In this document: positions 1 to 12,100 of the stretch, one piece after another | Layout of the letters: the number at the start of each line of letters is the position of its first letter | How positions within the stretch are numbered: the stretch's first letter is position 1 | From: Siphonodentalium dalli | Lineage: Eukaryota > Mollusca > Scaphopoda > Gadilida > Siphonodentaliidae | NCBI GenBank assembly: GCA_032622095.1 | Contig: CP136065.1 | Location: forward strand, 115,361,195 to 115,425,194 | DNA: 64,000 bases | Reading direction: 5' to 3' | The notes under the pieces: model-generated | Database searches by the model: none | What the model was told of the DNA's origin: nothing | What the model saw: the letters and a program-made list of their open reading frames with translations, nothing else | Program-made: the position numbers and the translations under genes

Positions 1-354
1 AGAAGAGATAGAAAAGCACGTGTGTAATAAAACTGCCGTTGTTCTCGCGATGGTCATTGTTACCAACTTTGTATTAAGTTTTCCCATAAAATACGTTTTT
101 CAAAGTAAATATTTTTACAAATTGCTATAATTTCGGCACCATGAGGTGACTTTTTACCCCTTCTCATCAACATTTTTGGCAATTTTTGTATGCATAAAAA
201 TGGAATAGAGTCTGACCCTTATTCAAATAAACGATTAAAAAATAGTCTTTTTATGAGAAAATGGTTTGGTGCATGCATATTTTATGCAAATAGCCGAAAT
301 ATGCATTTAAACGATATGCAATTAACTGAAATTGACTGTACAACAAAAAAAATG

Positions 355-720
355 GCAAAAAATCATCAAACTAATGGGCATAATTCAGGTAAGAAATATC
401 AGACGAAACTGGTTTTCAAACTCGTCCAAGATATTGTGGCAACCAACTAATAAACAAAAAATTATTGAAATCGGTTAATATTTGTTCGAGTTGTTGTGCT
501 CATGCCAAAAAATTGCGAGTAATCGTCAAACTAAGGGGCATAACTCAGGTAAGAAAAATCGGACAAAACTGGTTTTCAAACTCGTCCGAAATATTGTGGA
601 AACCAACTGGAAATAAAAAATTAATATTTGTTTGAGTTAGTGTACTTAGAACGGATTGGACAGACGCACGGACAGACGGTGCTGATTTCTATAGTCCCCC
701 GAAATTAATTTTCGGGGGAC
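355..720. repeat. Two degenerate units of the 161-bp repeat with a hairpin tail
   Basis: The segment AAACTCGTCC[GA]A[GA]ATATTGTGG occurs near 415 and again about 160 bp later. Each copy follows a GGGCATAACTCAGGTAAGAAA block, the same layout as the array at 1118-2295. The second unit runs into CGGACAGACGGACAGACGG-like sequence and the hairpin at 694-720, which looks like the end of an interspersed element. Confidence 0.6.
694..720. repeat. Perfect hairpin GTCCCCCGAAA-TTAA-TTTCGGGGGAC
   Basis: This is an essentially perfect palindrome just after a GACAGACGG tail. It is likely the terminal hairpin of an interspersed repeat. A fortuitous palindrome of this length and GC content in AT-rich DNA is improbable. 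Confidence 0.6.
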
Positions 721-1117
721 AAATAGACCATTCCAATGTATACTCTAATAACCGATTGTGAAAATTCATTCAGTAATGAAAGTGGCCATGACATGGTAGC
801 TCAACTTGGAGAGGGGATAATTTGGAAACTGTTAAGCATTGCAGTTAATGGGAGGATTGAGGATAAGGAAAGTTAAATTTGAAGTCATACAATAAAGGGA
901 TAGGATTGATGATGCAAATACAATGATCACAATCATGGCTGTTCAGTTTCAAAGAGATCCAACCGTCTCAGGTGAGCTAAAAACTATAATGATGGGAACC
1001 CATATATCAGTACCAAACTTTAACTCAACAAGGGGTACGCATCTAAGATGTTTTTTTGGCAGTCGAACCAAACTTCTGCAATAAGGTGCACAACTCCGGA
1101 AAAAAAAGTTGCAATAG
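721..1117. other. No gene seen; head-type repeat fragment near 777-850
   Basis: No coding signal was seen. GTAGCTCAACTTGGAGAGG followed by GGATAATTT near 795-825 belongs to a dispersed head sequence. The same head is found near 11320, 26330 and 50520, and at the last two it precedes tandem arrays. Confidence 0.4.
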
Positions 1118-2295
1118 ACCTATATACCAAATATCAATTGAGTTATCGCACTAACGGTGATAAAATTGTGATTAAAATAGACAAACTAAGACCCATAACT
1201 CCGGAAATAAATTCGGACAAACCAAGTTTTTGAACTCGTCCGAGATATTGTTGCAATAAACTCATATACCAAATATTGTTTAAATCGGTTAATATTTCAT
1301 TGAGTTATCGCGCTAACGGTGATAACATTGCTAAAAATAGACAAAACTAAGACCCATAACTCTGCGAAAAAAAATTCGGACAAACCTGGTTTTCGAACTC
1401 GTTCGAGATATTGTTGCAGGAGACTCATATACCAAATATTGTTGAAATCGGTTAATATCTCATTGAGTTATCGCGCTAACGGTGATAAAATTGTTAAAAA
1501 TAGACAAACTAAGACCCATAACTCTGCGAAAAAAATTCGGACAAACCTGATTTTCGAACTCGTCAGAGATATTGTTGCAGGAGACTCATATACCAAATAT
1601 TGTTGAAATCGGTTAATATTTCAGCAAGTTATCACGCTAACGGTGAGAAAATTGCTAAAAATAGACAAACTAAGACCCATAACTCTGCGAAAAAAATTCG
1701 GACAAAACTGATTTTCGAACTCGTCAGAGATATTGTTGCAGGAGACTCATATACCAAATATTGTTGAAATCGGTTAATATTTCATCCAGTTATCGCGCTA
1801 ACGGTGATAAAATTGCTAAAAATAGACATAACTCTGCGAAAAAAAATCTGACAAACCTGGTTTTCGAACTCGTCCGAGATATTGTTCCAGGAGACTCATA
1901 TACCAAATATTGTTGAAATCGGTTAATATTTCATCAAGTTATCGCGCTAACAGTGATAAAATTGCTAAAAATAGACAAACTAAGACCCATAACTCCGTGA
2001 AAAAAATTCGGACAAACCTGGTTTTCGTACTCGTCCGAGATATTGTTGCAGGAGACTCATATACCAAATATTGTTGAAGTCGGTTAATATTTCATCGAGA
2101 TATCGCGCTAACGGTGATAAAATTGCTAAAAATAGACAAACTAAAACCCATAACTCTGCGGAAAAAAATTCAGACAAACCTGATTTGCGAACACGTCCGA
2201 GATATTGTTGCAGGAGACTCATATACCAAATATTGTTGAAATCGGTTAATATTTCATCAAGTTATCGCGCTAACAGTGATAAAATTGCTAAAAAT
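1118..2295. repeat. Satellite-like tandem array, monomer about 161 bp
   Basis: The box GTTGAAATCGGTTAATATTT recurs at about 1278, 1441, 1602, 1763, 1912, 2073 and 2234. Spacing is 161 bp, with one 163 bp and one 149 bp unit where a CAAACTAAGACC block is deleted. Each monomer also carries a GTTATCGCGCTAACGGTGAT box and a GACAAACCTGGTTTTCGAAC box. Reading frames here only reflect the repeat. Bivalve satellites with monomers near 160 bp are known, but relatedness was not tested. Confidence 0.85.
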
Positions 2296-2668
2296 AACAT
2301 TTTCAATAGAAAATACATATTCCCTATAAGATACTTACACACTGAACTACATGGTATATTCATCTTTATTCACAAGAAAGGATTCTATGAGATCCGTTTA
2401 AAATTTATTATTTTGGTACGAAATAGCTTAAGTACCTTTTTGAATCATTATTTATAATATATGACGTAGCAGGTCAAGGTCATTTGTTCACTTGTTATGT
2501 ATATAAGCAAGTGGGGACACAGTCAAGATCTCTTTTTTTTTCATCCTCTTACAAGATTCGAGGGGTGTGACCGAGCAGCGGGGAGGGAAAATCCCAATTT
2601 GGGAGGGACCTGTGAGTTCAGTGTGTAAGTATCTTATAGGGAATATGTATTTTCTATTGAAAATGTTA
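2296..2668. mobile_element. Short foldback part of compound inverted-repeat element, copy 1
   Basis: About 52 bp at 2296-2350 (AACATTTTCAATAGAAAATA then TATTCCCTATAAGATACTTA, ending at the ACACTGAACTA box) is repeated inverted at 2613-2668. The interior 2345-2545 is the reverse complement of the far end of the adjoining long element (about 7645-7860). An inward-facing TATATAAG lies near 2500. No protein is encoded. Confidence 0.82.
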
Positions 2669-5600
2669 TATTCCCTTCAAAGATATGTTACACACTGAAC
2701 TACATGGTAGAATCAACTCATAGGAGGAGGCTGCGAGGAATGAGAAACTATTGTATTGTAGTTAAGAGTAATTAATTTGAACCTGCTGTGTAGCAACAAA
2801 TGGATCCAAAAGGTACCGATTTGCAAATTTTATTGATGGTACAAGGTAGAGTGGAGAAAGTGGAAGAATGAGCCCATTGGCTGAATCTCTGCACCTCCCC
2901 CCCCCCCCCTTTGGTTCTGAAGTCAGACAAACCTGTAATTGTGAAAACTCCCCAAGGTCATATGCAGGTACATGCATGTGCCACCTCCTCCCTGGAGTAA
3001 GCTGGTCATATGCAGAAAGCATAGACCACCCTGCTCCATGGTATGGGACTGAACGAACCAAGATATCCCAACGTTTCGACACCAGAGGAAGGAAATCTAT
3101 TGTTACCTGAATGGTCAATATGGATGCAAAACGAGGAAGTGGCAACTGTAAATACGATTAGAAACATACCACCAAGTCATGTATGGTGAAGAAAATCGAG
3201 AATTAAATAGCCACCGCATCATGATTGTAAGGTTTGCGACCTACTGGCAGTAACGCTGTCTAACTCGACCAACTGATAAAGGCGCAAAAGAAGTATTTTC
3301 GGACTGACCATCAAAAGGACAGTATTTTACTTCAGTGAATTAATACACCGGACAGAGGCCATATTCCGTCCGACAATGCCCATGATTGGTAGTTACTTTA
3401 AGTCTGGAAACTGGTAAAACAAATCCCAGGTAACTAAGTCCATGAAGAGCGTTATAGGACTTGGAAATTCCCAAAATGTTTTTTGGTATCGAAACAATCG
3501 AGAAGAAAAAGTTCGGAGAGTCCTGAGTTGTAACTACCTCCACAGCCTGTCAATCCAATAGACTATTATAGTGTATGCAGTTACACGTACACTTGATTCA
3601 AAGGAATACTTTGCAGTCTGCATGTAACACATTAGAAAATGTGTAGAAGGAGGAGACCCATCGTGATGGAACTACTTCAAACAGTCTGAAAGAAGGAACA
3701 GGCCATGGATGATTAAGGTCCCAAAAACAACCAGACTGTTGATAACAAGAAGATTGTGTCTGCTTGTTATTCACTGATTGTTCTTAACAGCCGAAGGGCC
3801 CGGGTCCATGAGCAGTTATTGTTTTTAGCCCACCGCAACGACCAAGGAGAAAACATATACTCGGTCGACATGAGGTCGAGGAGGTATGCCAGAGGTGTGA
3901 ACAGAAGGCAAAATTTACCGAAGACCAGTCACATGTGTGTATGGTCGGACGGTTGTCTGTTGCTCATACAGCGAGGACCCGGACCCTAGGTCCTCCCCGC
4001 GGGCAGAGACTCTCTGTCGCCAACAATGATTGTCTCATGTGCGCCGTTAGACGAATTGCCCGTCTGTTTGAGTAATGCAAGACAGCATGTCAAAAAAGGA
4101 GCACTGAGTACAATAATGCCCGATTCCAGAGGTGCCACGACTATTTATTTTGATAATCGACAATCGGTCAGCAACAATAGACTATAATCGATTAATCGTA
4201 CCGAACACCATCAGTGGAAGTATTCTGTAATATGGCTTATCGGCTTGGTGCTGGGTAACTACAATGTCACTGTTGTTTGAGGAATCGGCTCAGGACATGT
4301 TTACAGTAATGAAGTGCATCACAAACCACTTTTATTGACCAATGAACAGAATGTATTCTATACCTGCACAATTATCGGCCATGTTATGGTGATAATAGAA
4401 TTTGTGAGTTCATTAGAACAAACGTAAATATGAATTTCAGTGTCTGAATAGCCAAACATGCAAACCATATAAAAGTAGGAATGCATAATGAATGGCCGAT
4501 GGTTTGTATTTGATAATATCGAGGTTCATTCAGCATTCACTGCATGATACGCAATAGCCTATACAATTAACCTCTAAGGATACTTATTCAAGCACAGTGT
4601 ACTCAAATGACATCATGGAGAACATTGCTGATTAAAATGCCATAGGGTCCCTAGTGTCCAGAGAATTTCAATCAACTCCCATTGGTTCAATCAGATTCAA
4701 GGGCAAGTGCATTCAGCGCATTGAAGACAGTGACAGTCGGTATATATCAAAGATGTAGTTCCGCCTTACAAGTAGAAATATACAATGACATCGCCATAAT
4801 TTCAAAGCTGCAGGGCCGCCAATTTGTAGAATTAACAACAACATGAAGAGTAACCATGGCGCATCATCAAATGAACTGCAGACTGATTGCAACATAGGTT
4901 AGTAGTACTCCTGTTGACGGAATCTCATTGATATGCGATCACAGGTTGTTAACCCATCGGTTGTAGATTAAACTGTGTAAAACAAACATGGTATTCAATA
5001 ATACTGGACATGTCCTGATGTCAAATTAAATAATGCATATCAATCGACGATGTAAATGGTAATCGATGATTGGCTTTATCAACGGTTCATCGATTATACG
5101 ACTAATCGCGGCACCCCTACAAAGGACTCCTTCCAGCAGGGCATCAACGTGTGTTGTTGGCATGATGCAAGGCTCAAAGTGCTGAAATGCACCTGTTCAC
5201 ATGGAACAGGTTATTACCTACCGTACCGCCACCCCAGAAGATTGCGTGAGTTCAATTGTCTATATCGTAACCTGATAAGCTAACCCAAACTGTAAAGCCA
5301 TGATATTGAGCGAGAATAGATCTAATCCTGGTACTACAGGTAAAAAGCCCATTGGGATTGTCCTAAGACAGTAGAGTCAAAAGCTGATGAATGTTCTACG
5401 CACAGAGAAACGTGAGTCACAACTTGGTTCGCAGAAAAAAAGAGCCTATAACTGCAGAAAGCCAGGTTGACACTCGCAAGGAATCCAAGGCTTGGTGTTT
5501 CGCCCCATGGAACCGTAGTAAGGGCGAAAGATGATCTGTGTAAATTTATCACCAGAAAAATCGAACGGCCACCCATAAACAAAGGACAATGCTAATACTG

Positions 5601-7884
5601 ACAAGTGGAAAGGTAATAAGTTTGAGCCCTGGAAAAACCTCATGGTTGTAGAACAAATTGAGAGTTTGTTAAAAGTCTCTGCCCCGGCCGATGACTGTGC
5701 TATGTACACTGTTATGGACAGCCCCCGAGATTATCCGGCATCAGCCGGCGCGCTGTCTGGTGGCCCAATGCTCGGTCTCCCCTCGAACCTCCCAGGACCC
5801 AAATCGGAGGCGAGAAACTGCGTCTGCCACACCTCGATGCCTTGCAATTAACTCTAGTTCTTTTTTAGAGCCACAAGAAAAAACAGCAAGAGCTCTCCGA
5901 AAACCAAAGTGAGAATCAGGATTCGCATTGGATGGCAAGTAGCCCTGTTAATTAGAATTGTAATCTAAATGTGGGATCGGCAGATCCAAACCATGGATTT
6001 TGTTATCTTTAAATTAAAAAATTTAATAAACAGGGCTGCGTAAAGCCTGGGAAGAGACATCGAGGTATGATTAATGTTCAGACTGTTTCCCCCCCTAACT
6101 GGAGCCAGCTTAAACCTTAACGTGAAGCTGAATCATACCGTGCAGCCAGTAGGGCGGTGGCGACATACTTGGTCACGACACAAATCCAGATGCCTCACCA
6201 ACATGAGGACACTACACTTAATGTTTCTAAATGAACACAATCCGCATTGAACTACATGTTGAATGGGCAGATCAGTCAAATATACATAGAATGAAATGCC
6301 ACAGCCCCAGTGGCTACACTGGCGACAACTCACCTCCTGTCAAAGAGCAAGCATTTTACGGCCATGCAGAGTCCCGGGAAATGGTCTTAACAGCAATTCC
6401 ACCCGAGGGTAGACGCCAGGGAGCAACTTACTTTGGAAATTTTGATTATCCAATAAAGAGCCTCACATTGACATGATTGATGAAAGTATTTTGTTCTCAA
6501 TCTCAAAGTCACATAAAATTCATACAAAATTGCATGGTGATTATCCAAGTTTGGATGGCAAATTGTGACGTGATGCGATACCAGTTAAGTTGCTCCCTAG
6601 GGGGCTGACAGATCTTTGTACGTCCCACCTGCTTGTGAAAGGGAGATGGGAGGACGAAAACCTGAGGTAGGATCCAGCAGCAGCGGGCGAGCATGGTCGG
6701 ATCCGTGCATAGTGGAACCCACCCTCGGAACAGTATGGCGCCTTGCCGACAGTGACATTGGTGAAGTATGCGACGGGGCCCCTCAAGGTCTGCATGGAAC
6801 GAGGAATTTGATTAGCCTGAACCTGCTTGACAATGGGGTGACTGAAACCGAGGCCATACGAGGAAGAAAATCGCTTGTTTTATGACCAGTTATAAGGATC
6901 AGGAAAGTGACCTAAAAATATTCCAGGAAATTAGGTGACTGATGTGTCACATTATTACGTGTGAAATTGTGTCAGTGATCTGACAAAAAAGTTATTTTGT
7001 TGGCAAACAATCTCAATGTGCATTGTATTGTAAACGAATTCATAGTGAACTATGAGCCAAGCAAAACCACACAAGTGAGTTAATTCCTAGATAAACGAAA
7101 AAAGGACCCAAACCTGATCCCTAATTTTGCTACATATGTCAACATGAAACAGATGTGTGAGTGACAATTTAAGAATTTCGACGTAAACAAAACGAATGTT
7201 GTCACGTGGCAATTTCCTAACCGCAATGTTGTCTCACTGGTTGAATGATCTAATACTTACATTCTAAAACCACAAGAACAGAGATAACATAGCAACTGTG
7301 CTGTATAGGCATTCCCAAAGAGAGTTCAACACGTGAACGGCTGCATATATACAGACGAATTCAATTTCGAATTCAATTCGGAATACTAAACCACGTGCTC
7401 CGAAACCGGAAGTTGGGGAATTACCCACAATTCTCAACATAATAAAATAGTTTTAATTTTATTTTTTGTGTAAAATAAAACAAGTGAAATTGAAAGAAAT
7501 TATCACTCTGATATTATTTAATAATTATTGTGTCGTTTCCCAAAAATGAAACGATGTCACAACAAATTAAACAAATTGGAACGGAATTGTTAAATGAAGC
7601 CGACAATAATATGTGGTTTTCAATTTGCTCATAGCGTGTACTTCCCTTCGAGTCACAAGAAAAAAAGAGATCTTGACTGTGTCCCCACTTGCTTATATAC
7701 ATAACAAGTGAACAAATGACCTTGACCTGCTACGTCATATATTATAAATAATGATTCAAAAAGGTACTTAAGCTATTTCGTACCAAAATAATAAATTTTA
7801 AACGGATCTCATAGAATCCTTTCTTGTGAATAAAGATGAATATACCATGTAGTTCAGTGTGTAACGTATCTTTGAAGGGAATAT
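2669..7884. mobile_element. Long part of compound inverted-repeat element, copy 1 (non-coding)
   Basis: TATTCCCTTCAAAGATATGT then ACACACTGAACTACATGG begins at 2670. Its inverse ends at 7884. It abuts the short foldback directly. The combined 2296-7884 block is inserted inside one monomer of the 161-bp repeat, which resumes at 7885. A hAT-like element is nested within. Only short open frames are present, including a 127-codon frame on the minus strand at 2762-3145 with no recognisable domain. It is probably non-autonomous. The superfamily is unknown. Confidence 0.75.
4131..5118. mobile_element. hAT-like non-autonomous element nested in the long element
   Basis: The left end AGAGGTGCCACGACTATT and the inverse of the right end (AGGGGTGCCGCGATTAGTC) form short terminal inverted repeats. 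Subterminal ATCGATTAATCG boxes lie inside both ends. A terminus of the form AG.GGTGCC is typical of hAT elements. No clear 8-bp target duplication was seen, so the assignment is moderate. No transposase frame is present. Confidence 0.55.
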
Positions 7885-8240
7885 AGACAAACTAAGACGC
7901 ATAACTCCGGAAAAAAATTTCGGACAAACCTGGTTTTCGAACTCGTCCGAGATATTGTTGCAAGAGTCTCATATACCAAATATTATTGAAATTGGTTAAT
8001 ATTTGCGTGAGTTATCGTGCTATCGGTGAAAAACTTAACTAAAAACTCTTGTTAAAAAGTTCGGACGTGACCCATTTTATACAGGCAGTAAATAGTCATT
8101 GGGAGCAACTGCCATACCAAAAAATTTTTGAGTCCGTTCACAAATGTCAAAGTTATGAGGCATTCTTTAGGTCCGCCAGCCCGCCGCCCGTCCCTCGTCA
8201 AACCATAAGTCGAGTTTTTGAAAAACTCGACTAAAAACTC
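7885..8240. repeat. Resumed 161-bp unit and its tail with palindrome
   Basis: AGACAAACTAAGACGCATAA continues the monomer broken at 2295. A GACAAACCTGGTTTTCGAAC box, a degenerate GTTATCG box and a diverged tail follow. A perfect palindrome AGTCGAGTTTTT/AAAAACTCGACT lies near 8208-8233. The 61-codon frame here is repeat-derived. Confidence 0.65.
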
Positions 8241-8973
8241 AAATAGTTTGTCTTATGGAGAGGGTTAATGCTTTTGGAGTGAGTGGCTGATTCTTAAACT
8301 CATAACTCTGTCTATTAGAAACAATCCCATCAACAAAAGATGGTCCACACAAACTACAGAACCATTCATAGGGTAGATACTAATTCACTGAATGGAAGTG
8401 TTATAACTGTCTGAATGACCTATTTTGACTGCAAACAAATCCCTATACCAGTAGTTGTTTATATTAGTAGAGACTGATGGCTCCTGGGAATACATTTGAC
8501 ATTCAATTTTAAAATTAATTACAAAACAAAACCTCTCTGGCTATAGCTGTGCAATTGTTAATACTACACTGTCAGATAGGATAATTATCATCAACAGAGC
8601 ATACTGGTATGCTGACCTGTATTATTTTCACTGTAAGAGATAACATTCTAGCATATGTACATGGTGTATTGTATTGTGACTGTGAAATATTTAGAACAAG
8701 TGTTTGATAACAGGGATGCTATCAGCACCAATGGGGAAGGGTGATGAGCTTCTTTAATATTTGTATCCTTAATAATTCAATTTATAAAAAATATACATAT
8801 ATATTATTTAAATAATTAAAACAAAAATTTAATGTTTTTTTTTATTGAGCAAGGAGTGCAATCTAAATAATGTTTTATTCTGAGTTATGTCCCTGGCCCC
8901 GACCACATTTGACCCAGTGACCTGTAATAGCTCAACTTGACTTTGTTAAAAACGGATTAATGTTAAAACTCAC
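8241..8973. other. Intergenic/intronic DNA left of PPAN exon 7, no gene seen
   Basis: AT-rich with no splice-bounded frame in a plausible phase for PPAN. A segment near 8825-8875 (TTGAGCAAGGAGTGCAATCT) is shared in diverged form with about 55500-55540, so part of it is a dispersed repeat. Confidence 0.4.
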
Positions 8974-9117
8974 CCTTTCTTGGTTTTCATCTTCTTCAAA
9001 GCAGCTATCTCTTCTTGTGACTTCTCAACAAAAGAATGGTACATGACCTCGCCATCTCCTAAACCTTCCTCAATCTTCACCAGCTGTAAACACAATCTTG
9101 GTCCAATCTCAGTCAAC
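8974..9117 (-). CDS. PPAN: PPAN exon 7 (last exon found)
   Basis: The exon is 144 bp with acceptor AACTTTGCCCAG and donor GTGAGTTT. It encodes LTEIGPRLCLQLVKIEEG, the C-terminal Brix block (E.GPR..L.L.K), then a helix ending in KKMKTKK. It ends two bases into a codon, so at least one further exon is needed. That exon should encode a lysine- and acid-rich tail and was not found to the left. Confidence 0.93.
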
Positions 9118-12100
9118 CTGGGCAAAGTTTATTAATTTCTGTGACATGAAATCATGAATGAAATTACAATACTTTAAGAGAATATCTGAACAGTCTGAAA
9201 TGAATATTTTCAACGGATTTCAACCAATTTCTGCTGAAAACACATATTGTTAATTTTAATTTACCATAATTCTGAAATGGTTCCTTTCAAGCACTACGTT
9301 CCTTTTCAAGAACTACTAATTTTGTAAAGGTTAGTTCAAAGTTAAAAAAATGCATCATAAACTGCCATAACCACTGATGCGCATGGAATATATCCAACTA
9401 GAGATGGGCCTGTGCCAGGTGGGACTAAGGTATACCCCCCATATTAAAAAGGGGGATAAATTTTTTTTTTAAATGACCATAAATATAGGAATAAAAGCTT
9501 GGACAAATGCATACCCCTGTATTGAACATTTTCTAAGTCGAAAAAATGGGGATATTTCCACTTAAAAAGTAGGACAGACCTCATAATAGCAGGCGCACAG
9601 GTTCCCATTGTACTAAATATCTGTGCAAATTTTCCAAAAATTTGACCAAGAAATGTAGGAATAAAAGCTCAGACAAAGGTATACCCAGGTATTGAACATT
9701 TTCTAAGTTAAAAAAGGGGGATAACTCCACAAAGTGGGACAGACCTCATAATCGCAGGTACTAAATATATGTGCAAAGTTTTTAAAAAATTGACCAAACA
9801 ATGTAGGAATAAAAGCATGGACAAAATTTTGTCCATGAACAGATGTCTAAACGGACATCGGACAGACGGACGGACAAGCTGCTTCCAGTATACCCCCACC
9901 TACAACTCGTTGCAGGAGGTATAATAAAAGCTTTCTTCCACTTTGTTATTGACATGATTGATTTCTTTCATTTATAAAGTTTCTTAGGAAGTTGTAGTGT
10001 CAACAAAAGTTTACCTGAGTAACATACCCCCAAAGCACATTTTTTCGTAATTTGAAATTCAAGTGAAGTATGAAAGTGTATAACTTGCAGTGGCATTGTA
10101 TATCCATTTCTGTTAAAAATGTAATCACAATTAAAAAACAGCAATGCAAGATTATACCCCTGTACTACTTACAAGCACATTGTGGGCAGACATGGGATAT
10201 CCAAATATGGCAGCTCCCAAGAATTGTAAATAAATCATTTTGGTCAGCTGTATCCAGTGGCTATAAATGTGGTAAATTTTGGGACTTAATTTTTCAAAGG
10301 GCTAGTTTTTTGGTCATGACCTTCAACTCATTCTTTCTGATTGAGATTTTAGGATCTTCATAGGACCAGATTTAAGAGCAGTTTACAGGCTATATAATAT
10401 GTGATCAGTACCTGATTGCACTTTTTGATGATTTCTTGTTGCCATGAGTTGAGATGTACTGTGGTAGTATAACCTCATTCTCAGGCCCATCCATGTCAGC
10501 TTCACTCTCAGACAGGTTGCCTCCTCTGAAAAACAAAATATTCAAATACAGTAACTACTTACTTTGTTCTTATATATATTATACTAGCCGATTATTAAAC
10601 CCATTTGTTTTGTTTTCTTGTTTTTGTTTTGTTATTAAGTTATCATTTAACATAGTGAAATGTTATCATGTTGGATGATGGTTATCTTCTGATGTCTGCT
10701 TTTTTACTTTTAATTTGTTTGATGAGTTGAGAAGAAAAAAAAACAGTAAGCAAAAAGAACCATGTAAGACAAACACAATGCTCCAAAAGTCCACCCCTGC
10801 CAACAACTCAGTGCAACCTGCCATAAGTCTCTCTCTATGATTTGCCAAAGGCTAGTCCAAGAATGAAATTCGACAAGTTGCAAGGTTGTTGGAGGAGATG
10901 AACTCCTGTGACATACATGTATGTGGGCTTGTATACAGTACTTTTATATTTATGAGTAAGTTAGCCACTTCAAAATCAAACACTTTTGGTATTCTGTTTT
11001 TGAATAATAATAAATATTTAATTTGAATAATAATAAATATTTAATTTGATAAGGTTTATATAGAAAATGCAGGTAGATCATGATAATGCTTTTGGACCTG
11101 CCACAATTTTCTTTCTATAGATAATTTGGGCGGTAAAGTCTTTTTTCATGTTTGACTAAAAAATTTAAGTTCTAACAAACTGCTCAACTTTGTTCAAAAT
11201 AAACACTTTGAAAATGCATAATGTGAAACAAAGATTGTAAATCACTTCATCTCTACACCCTGACATAACAATCGGTGTTGAAAAGAATACAAAATATAAT
11301 TTTTCAACTGCCGCAGAATGAAAGTGTCAATGAGACTGTAGCTCAACATGGAGAGAGGGAATAATTTCATACATTAACTCTTTTGATGCCAAACACGCAT
11401 TTATGCGAATTGATGTACAATGCCAAACGCGTATTTATGCGAAATTGGAGGGTGTCCAAGATCTAGGATGTGTAATTCCGTGAAGACAGGCACACTTGGT
11501 TACATATTTATTTTCTATCGATGGAACTGATAACTGATGTAAGCGGACAATATTTTGATGAAACAGGGTCAAGGTCATTGTATTATGTGAAGTCAGTCGG
11601 TAGAGTCAGAGCCAGAATGATGTGCAATTATTTATACTTAGTGTAGTCCAGGCGCTTGGTGTAACAATTGTGCAAAAGGTGATACAAGCATGGAACATGG
11701 TATGTATGTTCCTCATGCACTACTGAACATTTTCAGATACCTCCCTTAGCAACGGTTGCTAGGCAACTACCCGGCATTGAAGAAATGCACATATGGCTGA
11801 TATTAAGATATTTTTAACCAATTGAACTCACTCATGTAGCATATCTAAGGTGAACACATCCATAATTTCTAAAAATATAGCACATGTGGATAGGGATATA
11901 CCCCAATATCAAAGAAATTCACGTACAACTGATATTATGACAGTGTAAGCATCAAATTGGTTGGGTTCTAATGTATGCTTGAGTGGTATTTATTGAAATA
12001 GAATAAAGGGATGATATCCAGATATGACTCTCAAGTTTATACTTGGTTATATACCAATGTTGATCTAGGGGAGCTGGGAGGGACTATGAATACAAAAATA

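Noticed and set aside
1118-2295. CRISPR-like array
   Set aside because: Repeats are about 161 bp, directly abutting and diverged, with no spacers; this is eukaryotic satellite-type DNA.
2762-3145. 127-codon minus-strand frame, with an 80-codon plus-strand frame over part of the same DNA
   Set aside because: No recognisable domain. It lies in the non-coding interior of a compound element and spans a poly-C tract.
1-8973. Search for the last PPAN exon
   Set aside because: No minus-strand frame starting in the required phase with a charged C-terminal composition was found; the segment is satellite and transposon DNA.
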